This document shows positions 46,281-60,700 of a DNA stretch of 64,000 nt, piece after piece. The stretch's first letter is position 1, and every line of letters begins with the position of its first letter. The DNA comes from Atriophallophorus winterbourni (taxonomy: Eukaryota > Platyhelminthes > Trematoda > Plagiorchiida > Microphallidae), in NCBI GenBank assembly GCA_013407085.1, contig JACCGJ010015025.1, positions 1-64,000 of the forward strand, read 5' to 3'. The notes beneath the pieces were generated by a model. The model saw only the letters and a list, made by a program, of their open reading frames with translations. It was not told the DNA's origin and searched no databases. A program made the translations under genes and the position numbers.

Positions 46281-47009
46281 CTAAGACAACAATATCGGAG
46301 CTTCAAGCACGTCGCAAAAGAGCATAAAGATCGTCGTAGAGGCGATATTCTCGTCGTCGGAATTTGTGTTAGTCGGAGCGTAAGTTGGTACAATAAACAA
46401 GCATCTTTGATTAGGAGATTTTGAGTTTGGTCTAATAATAGTGGCTAGTCTAACTGCGCACATCCTGCTATTCCAAGGAATCCAATCGATTAGACAGGAT
46501 TCGGCACGTGAAATCAGCACTATACCATCACCCACCTGTCCTGAGATGGCAGCTACAGAATCACCAGAGCGGCACAATAAGTAGTGAGTTGAAAGGTTTG
46601 GGGCAGTAAGTTCAGTGATTTTAGACGGATCATATAAGCGCGTTTCCGATAAACAGCAAACATCAATAGTTAGACTATCTAAGGTAAGAGCCAGTGCAGC
46701 TTGCTGGCCTATTTGTCTGAGAGTTCTGACATTCATGGCACCGATGTGAGCTGAAGCCCGTGGTTTCAGAAAGTGGTTTGTTCCAACATGTTCAGCGCGG
46801 TCTTTTCTAAAGCTGGGATTGACAGAGGGAGAGTTGTTAAAAATGGATGGGGGAGGGGAAGGGTCAGAATCAGTTTGAAGAGTAGGGTCAGCAGTAGCTT
46901 GTTTTCGCTTACCCGCCCTGCTGTATGCAGCAGGTAAGGCGACCCTGTTTATCGTGCGCGACGGCCTTTGCACTATGGAGTTAAGTTTCGTATTAATAGT
47001 CATGGTCAT
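46281..47009 (-). pseudogene. RTE-like ORF start and endonuclease N-half
   Basis: Begins MTMTINTKLNSIVQRPSRTI, with a basic, Pro/Ser-rich leader to about residue 80. Endonuclease blocks follow: IGAMNVRTLRQIGQQAALAL, CCLSETRLYDPS (catalytic Glu), GDGIVLISRA, CLFIVPTYAPTN. A frameshift near 46290 precedes the VLAGDMNARLG segment. Confidence 0.75.
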
Positions 47010-47396
47010 GGTTGTATGCGGGCTGGGATACTGCTAGGTCGTTCATGCCTAGATAGAAGAACAATTAGGGTTCTCGACCAAAACCTTTGGCTTAAAAGCC
47101 TGACCCACAAGACAGCGGGTTAGGTTGAGACCGTGTTCGTCTGACCTCTATCCATTGACCTTCCTGGTATATGTGACTCTGAAGGTGCTCGGAGAGCACC
47201 ACCCAGCATAGCTCAATGGGTCATATAGGTGCACAAACCATCGCACCAGGTTAAGGGCCAGTCTCAGCGCGATGGATCCAGACGTATTACATCATCAACA
47301 AGATAAATTTCAATTCTAACTATGCCCCGAAACATAATAGCAAGGAACCACACTCCAGATTTCGCAGTCGAATGAGCTATTTACAAGGTCGGATGA

Positions 47397-47545
47397 ACAG
47401 AATTGACCTGCGCAATCTATTTTGAATTGCGGAATCAAGTCACAACTCACATCCGTGTGAATCTACAATATCACCAGCGTCAGCTAGTAATACGAATGCA
47501 GCGAAATCCCAAACTGCTTTATCGAACTGTTAACATACATATACA
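47397..47545. repeat. Right half of the split dispersed repeat
   Basis: Matches 20030-20160 (cgcaatct, gaatcgcggaatc, gcagcgaaatccc-actgc). With 43210-43378 it rebuilds one copy of the 19870-20165 repeat. Confidence 0.65.
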
Positions 47546-48590
47546 CATATATACATATGGATATATATACTTATATGAATATTCTATGGTGTTATACATA
47601 TACAAGCTCTTTCATACAATAATTTCTTGAATCTTAAATCTTGAAAGTACATAATCGCTTTTAAATTAATAAGAAAGGCTCTAAGGACATGATTGCCAAT
47701 TCGATATGATTTGTAATTCGATTTCGTGTAAACGGGTTCAATTCAAGTCTTCGGCAGGATAGGCAACTTTAGCCATCCTTGACGAATCGTATATAGCTCG
47801 ATTGAGTTTGACGTTGTCAATGTCCTTATGTTTTCCAGGATATTTTCGTTACAAAGTTTTACTTGCAATCCCTCACAAACCGTAATCGTTGTGTGTTTAC
47901 GATTGTCGTCCCGAGAAAATTTGTTTGCATCCTGCTCTTTTGTTTTAGTTTGGAAAGTATAACATCTCGCTACTATAAATAAACTGTGGAAACTCTATGT
48001 TCACAACGGAATATAGAAGTGATATTTTACTTCGCGAGATTGAATTTGTGAACGAATGTAATTGTGCTTCATATAAAAATCTTTTACGCTACGAGGATTT
48101 AATAAACAAACATCTACATGATAGTAAAGTAACAGCGTGGTCGATGCTTTCCAATATTGGAAGTATATAATATTTTTCAAATTAATAAGAAAAGCTCTAC
48201 AGTTATTCATGGAACTTAAGGTTCCTATAATAGACTAGCTTAAAAGCGAAGCCTTCAATTTTTCTCTTTAGAGCTCATTTTCTCTAGCGCTGCGTTTCTT
48301 TAAGGTGGTGTACATTGGTGAAGTAAATAATGAAGTTTTGTCAAACAATTTTTCTTTAATTTTCGCTACTGGTTATATGATACAGACATTAAATATTATT
48401 TTTACGACAAAGTTTTAATGCAAAACAAAGCATACTGAGAAACGTATTTGCACAGTGTACTTTACCGTGTTTAAATGGTGCACACGTAAATGGTTGAAAA
48501 CAAAATTTTCACATCCATATATGGTCATGCACCCGCATACCAACGCACCGTTTTTCATTATTTTCCACATATTCTACAATTCAAGGTCAA
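47546..48590. other. AT-rich region upstream of the micro-exon gene
   Basis: Contains a short TA/CATA-rich run (about 47530-47600) and two copies of AAATTAATAAGAAA-GCTCTA near 47660 and 48178. No gene. It would include the upstream regulatory region of the micro-exon gene. Confidence 0.4.
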
Positions 48591-48598
48591 CTGAACAG

Positions 48599-48605
48599 TA
48601 TAAAA
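48599..48605 (+). promoter_or_regulatory. TATA box of the micro-exon gene
   Basis: TATAAAA lies 60 bases before the start codon at 48659. With the usual spacing, transcription would start near 48630, giving a ~30-base leader. Confidence 0.6.
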
Positions 48606-48629
48606 CCAGTGATAAAATCACTCTACATT

Positions 48630-51615
48630 ACAATTACCATCGCAATATTGAATTGAGCATGCTTAAACTCAACATTGTATCCGTGTTGTGTGCCGTAATA
48701 ATTGTCGGTGAGTGCTATAAATTTCTAAAAAAATTGTGACTAGAAACCTTTTTATAATAACGTTATTTTCATTTTTGCGTTTCTTACAGTCAGTGGAGCA
48801 GAAATAACGTATGTTCAACTTCAATGAATGTTCATTACCATTAAATTTCTGTGCTTTTTATTAATTGCAAATCCGATTGGGTCGATCTAACTAGAATGAG
48901 AATCCGCTAGAAAACATTTCGGTTTCAGTTTGGTGATTTGCCGAAAATTTAAATATGATTTCAAAATTCATATTGTTGGCCTCATTCGGTCGATGTCGAC
49001 CATGGATGTACATCACAATCGCATGAATTTCCATGTTTTACAGCTTTTTGAATGACTAAGCATTCTGATTCGGTAGGAACAATCTCTCCCGCAGCGGATG
49101 CAACGATGGTCAGAACTCGGTTATAGGGTGTCAGTTGCACGCTGGCGGCGTGATCTGCGTTCAGCAGCCAAGAACTGTATCTGATCCTCCCCAGCTTGCA
49201 GATTCATAATACTAAGATATTCATCAAAGCATTCAGTAAGACGTTTTCATGTTTTTATGTTTAAACAGAATCTCAGAGTATGAAATTTAGCCAGATTTCA
49301 ATGAGGAATTTTACATAGCGTAGGATACTCAAAAACGATTGTCAAACATGTATATGTAGCACGACCAATGTTGGTTATATATGGAAACTGTGAATGCTAC
49401 ATATGTTTGATCAGGTTTGTTTTGTGTGCATCATGTTAATAAATAAAGATATATAAGATAAAGCTTTATCGATAGAATGAGCACTTGTTCTGATAAATCG
49501 GAAAAAATTGTGAAGAGCAAAATTGTTAAACTACTGCAAATAAACGTTTTTCATGATGCCTTATATATTGTGACTATTTGTTTCGGATATATTACACTAT
49601 AAGCGATATGCATACATCGTCATTCATGGTATTATAATTTGCTGTAGACTAATTAACACCTTGTTTGATTGATAAAATTGCTAATTTTTCATTTCGTTCG
49701 ATTTGGCAAAAAGATTAATGGAATTTGAATATATATCCTCTCAGTTCTACCGAAACACATCGACCATTGACAGTACAAGATGCGTGAGTATCCTCAAATT
49801 TAGCGTATATCTGACTTCATATTCATCAACTAATTACGTTCAAATGTTTTTTTCACAGATTTGATCTACGTAAAGAGTTGTATGTCCTGTTATCTGTTTT
49901 AACGAAATTAATTGAGATACATTTAAATTCTTCAACAGTGCTGAAATTATACTCTCAATGATATTCATAATAATGTTCATAATATTCATAATTCTGATTT
50001 CCCTTGAGTATCAAATCCGAAGCTGCTATTATCCGTTCTATCAACGCCATCGCGCGTTTACTGTGAATAGATAAATGTATAACATGCATGATTTTTGATA
50101 TCGAATTGTTAAAGTCTTCATATGTTGTGGTGCTCACATCTCCTTTGTTCAAACAATACCGGTTTCTGGTTGATTGCTATTGCCAGGTGTAGACAGTAAG
50201 ATCAGCTTTACTGAGTCTTGGCATAGTGGTATAGTTATAGTCATGTAGCTGTTGAATCATATTTTTCAAAGTAAACTTATATAAACCTTTCAACTTTCAT
50301 TGATGTACACCTAATTATTTCCAGTATTACACTTCAACACAATCAGTGAGTCTTCTGCAAATTAATTTTCGTTTAAATGTCTTTTGTCTCCATGGAGTTA
50401 GTTCGATATATATTTCTTTCCAATATTGGGAGCGAGAGTTCCATGATAGTTTAATATATAGTTATTTATATTGACCGATAGTCAACATTATTTGACAAAA
50501 AAATGAGCAACAATTTTAACGTGACAATAGCATATAGAATCTCAATATTCCCCAATTTAATTCAGTATATTCAATAACAAGAGATATTCGGCATCCGTTG
50601 CCTTGTCATAAGCATATATAAATCTTTCGAGGCTTACATTATTTCGGGTGTGGAGAGATATTCAACTTAAAGCCAGGCAACACAATTATTTCGCCGGGCG
50701 AATAAAAACAAAACTTAGATTCATCATTTTGCAAAATCCTAATGAGTACCTTCGATTTGAACAAACGAACGCCAATATGATTTTGTAATATGGCATATGA
50801 ATCAAATTCATGATTTCGAATTAGTACAATTCCAGATTGCAAACTAATTTAGCCAACGAATTCATACACAATGATAAACGAATTTAAAGCGCAGTTTATG
50901 GAGTAGCATGTAATGAGAAAACATTGTAGACGTGAACAAAATTAATTATTGAGCTTTATATGGCTATTGGTGAGTGGTAACGAGAAAGTTAAAATGTTGT
51001 GAATGAGAATTACAATTGTAATGAATGAAAAGATACGTTTTCACTTTGATAAATCTGAAGTGTTTAGAATGCTGCACTTTTTTAACAAAAGGATTATTCG
51101 TTTTCTACAACAAACATAACAAATCGGAATTATCGACATGCTGGACCGAAAAAAATTCGCTGAAATAAATATTGAAATGAAATTTCCCTTAGATGAGGCT
51201 TTAACAAATTTTTGTAATGAAGTCATCTATATTTTCGAATGCTTAGTTACAAAAGCCTCGTATCATATTCTTACATCTTAATTGCAGCCTTATCATATGG
51301 AGTGATGTGTGAGTTGTAACAATGGACTTGGAGCAAAATAGCCTCTGAATTTTCATATATTTTCTACATCATCATTTGATAGAATAGTGCATTGTTCTGG
51401 AACATATTATTTTAATACCAAATGTACTAAACAAAATGGGTAGCATGAATAAATAAATTATTATTTTCGATTCGAAGACTATGTTACACTGAACAATAAA
51501 TCCACCAATAGTATGATAAATATTATAATGAATTGACATAATATTTCGATTTTCCGATAATAATGATAATATTAATAATAATAATAATAATATTAATAAT
51601 AATAATAATATTAAT

Positions 51616-51650
<35 letters not shown>

Positions 51651-51699
51651 TAATAATAACAATAATAATAATAATAATAATAATAATGATAATAATAAC

Positions 51700-51737
<38 letters not shown>

Positions 51738-54700
51738 TAATCATAATAATCATGATAATAATATTAATAATATTAATAATAATACCTCATTGATTTGAGT
51801 GCAATTAGAGACACATCGCTCTTATTTCGTGGACATCTTGTAATCAAAGATCTAGAGATAAATGCTTTGCAATACGATTCTCTTTCCTAGATTAAATTGA
51901 AGTAAAATAATTCTTGATAGTTTCGCCTCTCATCTGATTTAAATGTTAGTACGTGAACGATTTATTTGGTATTTTCAAAAGTTTGTATTTTCATGTTTTA
52001 CCAGATATGTTAAATTTAGAATCACTAATCGAACTCAGTTTATGTTGTGATCATGTAACGTTTATTTTTTCGTAAATAATCATGTTTGAACCAATTTCTT
52101 TTTCACTTTTGATTCCCAATAACCACTTAAAAAGCAATTTTACAATATTTCTCTAATCTGTTACCAGGAGAGCGTTGGCGTATAAATTGTAAGTCATTAT
52201 CAACTCTGTCATCATAGTCTGTAGATAATTTCGTACCCTCTCATGAATACCAAGTTTTGTTTTCCGAAATCATCCGGTAACATACTGTATTGTTACTATA
52301 AATGTTTAATTGAGGCATACTAATTAAAATTTATTGGCATTTCTCTACAAAACTGCTATAATTAAACTTTTCCCGTTCAATTCACAGTAAGAGGGATCCA
52401 GATTTGTGAGTTATTATTTCAACTCTCATATTGTACTTGTCAATATTGACTTGGTATCAAGTGACTCATTTGTGCTTACCTGATTGTACCGTAATTTCAC
52501 CCAATATTCACACGAATCTGGGTAAAACTAATCTGCTCATTAAGTACATATATTCAAAAAACATATTTTCCAGCAGTAATTAAATTAAGACAGGCTTATC
52601 GATATAAGCATTTCAGCGATGTATTTACAACGTACGCTCCTATGTTATTATTAAGATCGAATGGTATAACGTGAAGATATCACCAAGCATTGAGCTAATA
52701 AATATGTGCTCACTCAAATACCGAGTTGCCATGTCATATGTAAGAGAGTAGACAATCAAAAATTCATTCACGAAATCATACTGCAACCAGCGCAATAATA
52801 ACCTCTGTTCAATTGAATTCGAATTCGGATGCCGCCAGATTCGACATTTCCGTAACTTGAAATGTATATTTGAAATTTTAAAGTTAGATACCTTGAATCA
52901 AATGCTACTCACAGAATGAATAATAATTAATTCTACCGCAACTGTAGAAAGTTGAGAATAAATTTACACCAAATAAAATAATTTTACTTTTTTGTTTTTC
53001 GATTTTAGTTTAATTGCGGAAAACTCGACGTGAGTTTTATTTAGTGAAATTCAATCATAGAGAAATGTTCTAATATCATGAGTTTACATTAGTTTTCTGA
53101 TCAGCAGTTCACATTTTGCTTAAATATAGATAGATGATTGAGTTCAAGTAAATATCTTAGTGTACAGCCGGAGCAAATATGACAATTTGTTCCGGAATAG
53201 GATTTCGTGAGATTCAAAGTAGATCTGTTTGCTATTTACACTCTTATTCCGAAACCTAGTAGTGTTTTCTTGATTTATAATGCTATTTCGCAAATAATGT
53301 GTTATAAATTATTTCATTTTACAGAATAACCGACCTCTATAAACGGTAACTATACTATTCACTATTTTAAAATAAGCTACAACTTTCTGGATTTTACATT
53401 TTCTGGATGTTACATTTCAGATTTTTTCAAAGCATATCCTCGTAAGTATACAAAATTTCCTGTCATATTACAATAGAAAATAATGTGACAACTTCTGATA
53501 TATTTGTCCACACTGTTACTCATAACACAGCGAAGAAGAAAATTTGGTTTTGTGAGTTTCCTATTTGCAGATATTCAAATTAATTGATAATATAAGTTTA
53601 TAACTGATCATAAAAATATGTAATATATTTGAAGTGGAACACAAATCTACAAATAATTGTAGATTTGAAAACGAAATTAAAACCAATTCCTCGTTATTTA
53701 GTTGTTGAAGTATTTCAACTATATTTTTCAGAATGGTAATGCTGCAAGAACTGTGAGTATTTTATTTCATCCATCCATATTTATGTTTCAAGCGATAAAT
53801 ATTAACGGTACATGTTATATATAGCAAAAATGTAATAATCTTTGACGCGATTATCTCAAATCTTCACGCAAAACAAATATGAAGCGAACATCTTTAAAAA
53901 GTATCAGAAATGTATCGTGAAATTCTTACAACCATTATACATTATGACCACCGGCACAACGCGTGTGGGCATAAGTAATTGAATTTTTTTCGTGCCAACC
54001 TTATCCAACAGTTGGTTAAAGTTTGAAACTATTTATAATCTGTATTCCCAGCATGGATTCCGAAGTGAAAAAGTGAGTTCACGTCGATTCAAAAACGGCC
54101 AATCTATAATTCAGACTCTACTTTCTACAACATATTTTAATAAGCAGTGTAAAGAAAACATTTTTGTTAAGCATTATTCGGGACTATATGGAGGTATTTG
54201 CGAAACATTATAATTCTGTCCGTTAGATAAAATCTTATTTAGACGAAGCAATCACGGCAACATGCTTATCATTACCATGCGCTTCTTCAAAAAATTACAA
54301 ATGGTGGTTAACTACGTAAATTCTCACTAACTAGTACGATTATGCCTGACGTTACTGTGGAATTGTATGACAATCGATATAACTTTCCTACTTTAATCTC
54401 AAGGATTACAGAATTTAAGGATATATGTTTAAACAGTCGAGGTTTACAACAGCACAGGATTACGTTATGGATGAAAATGTGAAAAATATAATAGCATAAA
54501 AGGGATAGAGGATATAAAATATAAGGCTCACGAATGATGTTCTTTAGTATGTGTAAGTCCAATTTCACGTTAAACACCGCGAATGAAGGAGCGTCTACCA
54601 CATATTTTGATAGGGAATTCCAAAGAAATATAGCACGTATGACAAAAAATGGCGCTGACAATTATTACTGGAATTTGGGACGTTAAAGGATAGAGTGTGT

Positions 54701-57700
54701 CCGCATCTCACTTTCCCGTCACACACATCAACCAATAGTTGTAGTGAATGTACTTCGGAAGACACAATACTATAGGTCAGAATATTATCGCTTCTAATCC
54801 TCCTTCGGGTTAAGTCACAAATAACAAAACGTCTCAATCATTCGGTGTCCGAAACATTGCGATTGTTTCCTCGATAAAACTGTCAAAATGCGAATATCCG
54901 GGACATGAAAGAATGATCACATGATGGCAAAATGATATTCGAATATTTTGGAGTCTTCTTCAGTCTGTGATGTGTGCACGGTCCAGAATGCGCCATGAAA
55001 ACCTGCAGCATTCGATACACACGCGTTGCATAACTTTATTTTTTGCTAAACCATAACTGTTTACCAACACTGCGGCACCAATACCATTAGGCTCATGAAA
55101 CCAGACAATTTTCAAACAATTCGGTTATTGATTTTATTACTTTGATTTAGAATTCAAGTAAAACGACAATTGTGAGTCAATTTTTATCGTGTGACTTTAT
55201 TTGCATTCTCTACAATTTGTTAGATTGGCGCCATTTGAGAAACGATGTGTCTAGATTAAACTATTCGATCGACATTAAATAAGCTTTTATATGTTCACAG
55301 TTACGGACAAAATCTTTTCTGATAATTATTCGTCAAATTCCATGAAAATAACATATCTGATGTTAGCGTCGTATTCCAATTTATCGCAGATATAACGTGA
55401 CGTGAACCATATTTCATATCGATGTATTGCTTTATAGCGCGCATTTTACAGTCTCACACTTAATTTCATCATTTTATTGGACACATAAGTTTTGTTAGTT
55501 CAGAGATCTCACGTTTTGTATTCACTCGATTGAAGAGGCGAAGAAGAAAGTAATACTATATCGATTATTTTTAATTGTTTCCGCGTGAAATTGTTACTGA
55601 TTAATATAAATATTCCATTTTGTATACTAGCGTTTTGTTTGGAAATTAAGTGTTTGTCAATAATTTATATTTTCTGTATTTTTATCACATTCTACGTTAT
55701 AAAATGCGAGATTATGAAAACTGAAGATTTATTTAGAATAGTTGCAAATGAACATGTTTATTTCGATTATTCTCGGATTTTCTGATTCGGTATACTTACT
55801 GAAATTGATTCGTATGGTGAACACTATTTATTGTCAAAAACTTCACTCACGACGTACCAATAAATGTCACATATCAAGCCAGTTATAAGTTGGTCAAATT
55901 ATATGATGCGTACATTTAAGTCGCGTGTCACTTTCTCTGGGATGTTAGATGACCTAGTTTTGTGCTTTTCGTTAGACAACAAAATATTGGTTCTGTTCCG
56001 TTTGTACTCATCGTAAAAGCAGCACGATCGATATCTGCATCCCGAAAAAACCAGTGAATATGTTGTAGATAATTCGCATATGAATGCAGTAAACACAGGA
56101 ATTTGAATAAGATATTCCTAAATGTATGTATTTTATTACACGTAGCCCACACTCAACAAATGTGTTTTACCGCATCCACATGCGCTTTGTTTGCACATGT
56201 GAATAAACCTGTTGTTTGCACTAAGATTTTCCAATATTAGACTTAATTTTCTATCTCAGAATACGAAAATGTTATTCAAGCATGATTATCCAAGAGTGTG
56301 GATAACATGAATATGATATTACCGATCATCCTTAGAAAGGAAATTAAGAGGTTTCAGAGTTTTATTCGACAGATCACATCTAACACCAAGCATTTAATTG
56401 TTCAACAAATAAGCGAAAAATATAAAGATAATATCAGGCGCTCAATGGATTTTTACGAATAGTTTCATGTGCATAAATCATAATTTCTTTTCTATTTTAC
56501 GCAAGCTATACCGGTCGTTATACACGCATGTAAGTTTTTATTTTCATTAGCTTATTTTGAACTAAAAGCTTCTTATTTGTGAACAAATTATTTAAAATAT
56601 TCTGCGTAAACATTTGTTGCGCATTTATTTTCAAATTTGAACGCCTAAATAAGAGTTTGAGCCCAAAGGAAATCTGCAATATAATATTGTATTTTCAAGT
56701 TTATGCAAATTAGTTGTACTAAGCGTACTTGTTCAAGATAACCCGGAATATTTTGCTTCTGCAGCGGAGTTATGATCTGATATGGCCGTTTGCTTTGAAT
56801 GATTGTGTTTTGGGTTTTTTTGTTAAGTATCTGATTAATAGCGGACTCAACGGAAATGAAATATTTGCGTGTAGAATTTCGTCGTCAAATGTATTTTTAT
56901 TCATAAAATTATTCATTTTTCATTGAACGTGGCAAATATAAACATATTTTGGACAAAAGGTCACCTGGATTAATTTTCACAGTGAGACGTTAATATGAAG
57001 AACAAGCACGATAATATTAATTAGAATTAAGCGTGTATGACTTTTCTTTTGCTAAAGCAAATTTTCGTGAAAATATTTCAATAAAATCATAAGTTAATAT
57101 TTTATAAAAATGTTGGAATCAAAAGTCTCAGCTTCGCCGACGAACCACATTTGGTTCTGTCTACAAGCGGCATTGAAATACAACGGATGTTGTGGAGAGA
57201 ATTAGAGAATGTTCAACTTGGATGATTTTCCTTATTATATTGGCTTAGCGTCCATCTGAAATTTTACCGACTTGGAAAATTGAACGAAGCATTTGATAAT
57301 TTAAAAAAACGTGAATTATATAATGAGTACTGATGGTAAAATAGCTTTTATTGACAATAAAAATATTCAGGCAATTCTATGTAGGGAACTGCTGATGGAT
57401 ATATGGGAATAACAGAAAATATTAGGGCAACTGTATCTTCGGAACGCCTGATTTATAAAAGATTAGGTTTCGTAGCTGAATTGTGTCATGATTCACAGAA
57501 TGTTTTCAATACTCACGCATAATTTGAAGAATAGTTTTTATGTAGTCTATCATTATGTTCATCTTCTGGGAATAAAATGCAGTGTGTAAACAACATTTTT
57601 AACACTTTAAGCTGAAAACTGATAACCATAGATATATTTGGGAATGAACGTTTGTTAAAGGTATTTTTAATACAACGATATACTAACTTCTTACTACTTA

Positions 57701-60700
57701 TTATTTCCTAATGCTTTCAGCTATGCAGACCTGGCAGTGCCTCTGTGAGTCGACATTTTGTTCTCATTGAGTATTTTAGTCACTCCCAACATTAGCCTCA
57801 TTTCAATGTCAATCCTGTAACGCTACGAACGGCTCATAATTTTGATCAAAACATGCAAAGCATTTCAAATGACTCATGAAAACGCGACAATTTTGCATAC
57901 ATACTGTTTCGAAAAAATGGGATATTTTGCACCCGTCATAAACCGTGTTGTCAATTCCATTGGCGATATATTGGCATCAAATAATGTAGGAAAAAGCTCA
58001 TTTACATGCATTTCCAACAAACGCACTCACCCTACGACGGGTTTCGTGCTGATTGCACTCCGCACATAGTGGCGGTATTAACATGATCCGCATGCGGTTA
58101 AAACTGTCGCGCTTTAATGCCAATGTTGGATTAGTTTGGTATATATTCCAGTACAAAAGCGCAAATTGTTTACTATTCTTTCACGGTTTCAATCGCATGC
58201 GGATTATGATCTCACTGTCACTACTTGATGAGTGAACTCAGCACGAAACCGGTTGAGGTGAGTGTTTATGTGTAATGGAAATGGTATCACACTTTGAAAC
58301 GTGTGAATTATTCACGACATCGCTGCATGCATTTCAATATCTGTTGTCCTTTCCAGCAAATCTTCTAACCGCATTTGACGAGTGGAAGGGGCAGTTGGAT
58401 AGATAAGATTGCCTTCACGCTTGTAACTTGGAAATTTCCAGAAATTTCACACAGTCAAACGCCATCTACGTCGTCCGAAGCTTTAGGTTGCAGCAATCTG
58501 TGGTACATTTCAATAGTTGTTGTGGATCTAGTTATCAAGTCGCCACACATGAGTTATAGTAAACGGAGCGCTTTCGAATATGAATACAGCGGAGTTTATC
58601 GCGGATCTGTTCTATTTCCGATTCATCTCCCTATCTTTATAAATTATTTACCACTCTCATTTCTCGTCAAAATAATTCTCTTCGTGGATGATGTGGAGAT
58701 GTTGATGCGAATGAATTGAGCAGAAGACTGCGAGAAAGTGCAAATGTTTTGGCGGAACGTATCCGCTTGGGAAGCTGTTAATGATGTGACATTCATCACA
58801 CGGAAACCCAATTGACTCCACATTCGCCAAATCATGTCTTCAACATATTGACTATTGGACTATAACTCGTGGAATCCTGAATAGCACGGTTCACTGCCTG
58901 AATGTATATCGACAGGCAGAATATCTTGCTCTCTTCAATAAAGTATAACACAGCACAACAATGCTAACAACGTTTTTTGCGATTTTCCGTACACCGTAAG
59001 ATTGCGACGTCTAGGTCTATGCGACATTGCTCAAATGAGGATACGGAGCATAATTTCTCTTGTCCATAGAATTGTGACTACCGAAACACATCCACTATGG
59101 CAATTGATTCAAGTGTTCAATGGGAAAGCGACCCTTGGACATATCTTATCCCATTGTATCGCAAGCTTTCGTATTGACGGCCGAATCACTTTCAACCGTA
59201 CTTGCAATATTTTTTTGAAATTCATTACTTCAACTCTTGCAGGTGTTTTTATAAATTAATTAGATTTTAACCTAAAATCCTTGGAATCTCGAATACTTAA
59301 ATTATGGTAATCGTAAACCTACCATAGTTTAATAGCTGACTTGTTTCATAAATGATGTGTTGCTTTCTGAACAAAATTGGATAAGAAAACATCTTCATTT
59401 GTGTGACATTTCATACGTCCCAGACATAAAGAAAATATATATTTCGCGAAATATACGGCATGTTAACCGTTGAAGCTTTACTTTATTGAAGGCAGACTAA
59501 CCTTTTGGTTACATTGAAATTCAGGGTGAATAAACTTTGCAGTATATTTCTCATTGTGCAATCGTTTGACATAAGCAGAATAATGACTCAAACATATACA
59601 GCTTATTTTGCTAGCATTACTCTGCCTGACTAATGCATTTTTCGCTATTGAATTTAAAGGCTCGATTTGGGAAGACAGCTGTGAGTTCCAAAATAACATT
59701 ATTGTTAGTATACCGGTAAGCTTTATTAAATTTATGAAAAAAAGCAATATTTAAATGATATCATTTATCTGAGGACCATGTAATGTTTTAATGGAGATTT
59801 TTTCGTATGCGCGAAACCACCATCAATAATCGAATCCAACAGAAGGGCGGCTGCCTTGGCTGACAGAGTCTAACATTACGAATAATCGATGTATATGTTT
59901 TATCGAAACAGTCAGTGACATATAATACTGAAAACTATTTGAATCATAAATACGCGATTTATTCTTTTGTTAAAAGTTAAATTCCGGGATATTGGGAATA
60001 TACTTTCAATCCTTTTCGGGTAGTAATGCTAAATGATGCGGCACAATCTTGAGGCATTCAGTATGTTCGTGTGTCAATCTATACAGTGAAAATAAGGTGG
60101 CAAGTTAGACAGACTGATCTAATACCAATATGAAGGTTCGGTTTAGAATCCACTGCACTTGCCCCCTTTTAATAATGCGTTTGAAACTGCTCTTCATTAA
60201 ACCTTGGTTTGAATTGAGTAAAGATACTGTTTTTAGAATGTAGCAACGTCCGGATGGTGATTTTGATATGTGGTCTTGAATCGTCGTCTTAAATAAGCAC
60301 CTATCCAAATCCGTGGAAAAAGAAATCATTCAGTTGGAGTAGCCTTCTTGTGTTATTCCCCCTGGTGTGTGTTCAGCTACTCTTTATTTTCCCGTTATAT
60401 ATATTTTGAGATTCATTTAAATCCTTTTTCCTTAATCGCAGTGTTTTGATCGCAGATGATGTGTAAGTTTTTGAAATTGTTTTTTTACACGATCTACTGT
60501 ATTTCATGATCAACTGTGAAATTTCACGCATTCGTTTACAGTCGCAACATAACAGTATCTAGGTAAGTATACTGACAGTAATTTATTTTATGTTGGTAGT
60601 ATGAACAAACCAAATTTATAAAAGAACTGACTAATTCGAAGACGGTTTATTAATTAAGACTTCGAGAAATTTTGTTTGGACACAGGAAGTCAAGAATTCA

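Larger units (their letters stand above)
43378..47397 (-). mobile_element. RTE-like non-LTR retrotransposon, ~4.0 kb
   Basis: Read from 47397 leftwards: a GC-richer 5' leader (47397-47010), endonuclease (47009-46281 and 46272-45658), linker (45653-45123), RT (about 45120-44161) and C-terminal region (44140-43775). The element appears full length but each domain sits in a different frame. Flanks carry a possible short target duplication (agaa). It is a different family from the RTE at 4290-7560. Confidence 0.75.
49030..50690. repeat. 13.3 kb-spaced duplication, left copy
   Basis: Matches 62402-64000 in direct orientation with an offset of ~13.3 kb, starting at atgttttacagctttttgaatg within the RTE tail. 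It contains MEG exons 3-5. The full length is unknown because the right copy runs off the window. Confidence 0.8.

Noticed and set aside
48455..48739. 94-codon frame ending in the MEG signal peptide
   Set aside because: Its start precedes the TATA box and it reads into the intron; the signal peptide at 48659 with a donor at 48708 explains it better.
50954..50969. Possible exon before gtgagt at 50970
   Set aside because: The 16-nt length would break the phase-2 frame and the acceptor lacks a pyrimidine tract.
51372..51793. Long Leu- and Ile-rich reading frames on both strands
   Set aside because: They are translations of the AAT microsatellite.
52794..53208. Other AG...GT pairs in the exon 8-9 intron
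   Set aside because: Lengths not divisible by three or poor donors; no consistent frame.
58235..58260. gtgagt donor after cacgaaaccggttgag
   Set aside because: It lies within the fold-back/hammerhead repeat and no acceptor gives a frame-compatible exon.
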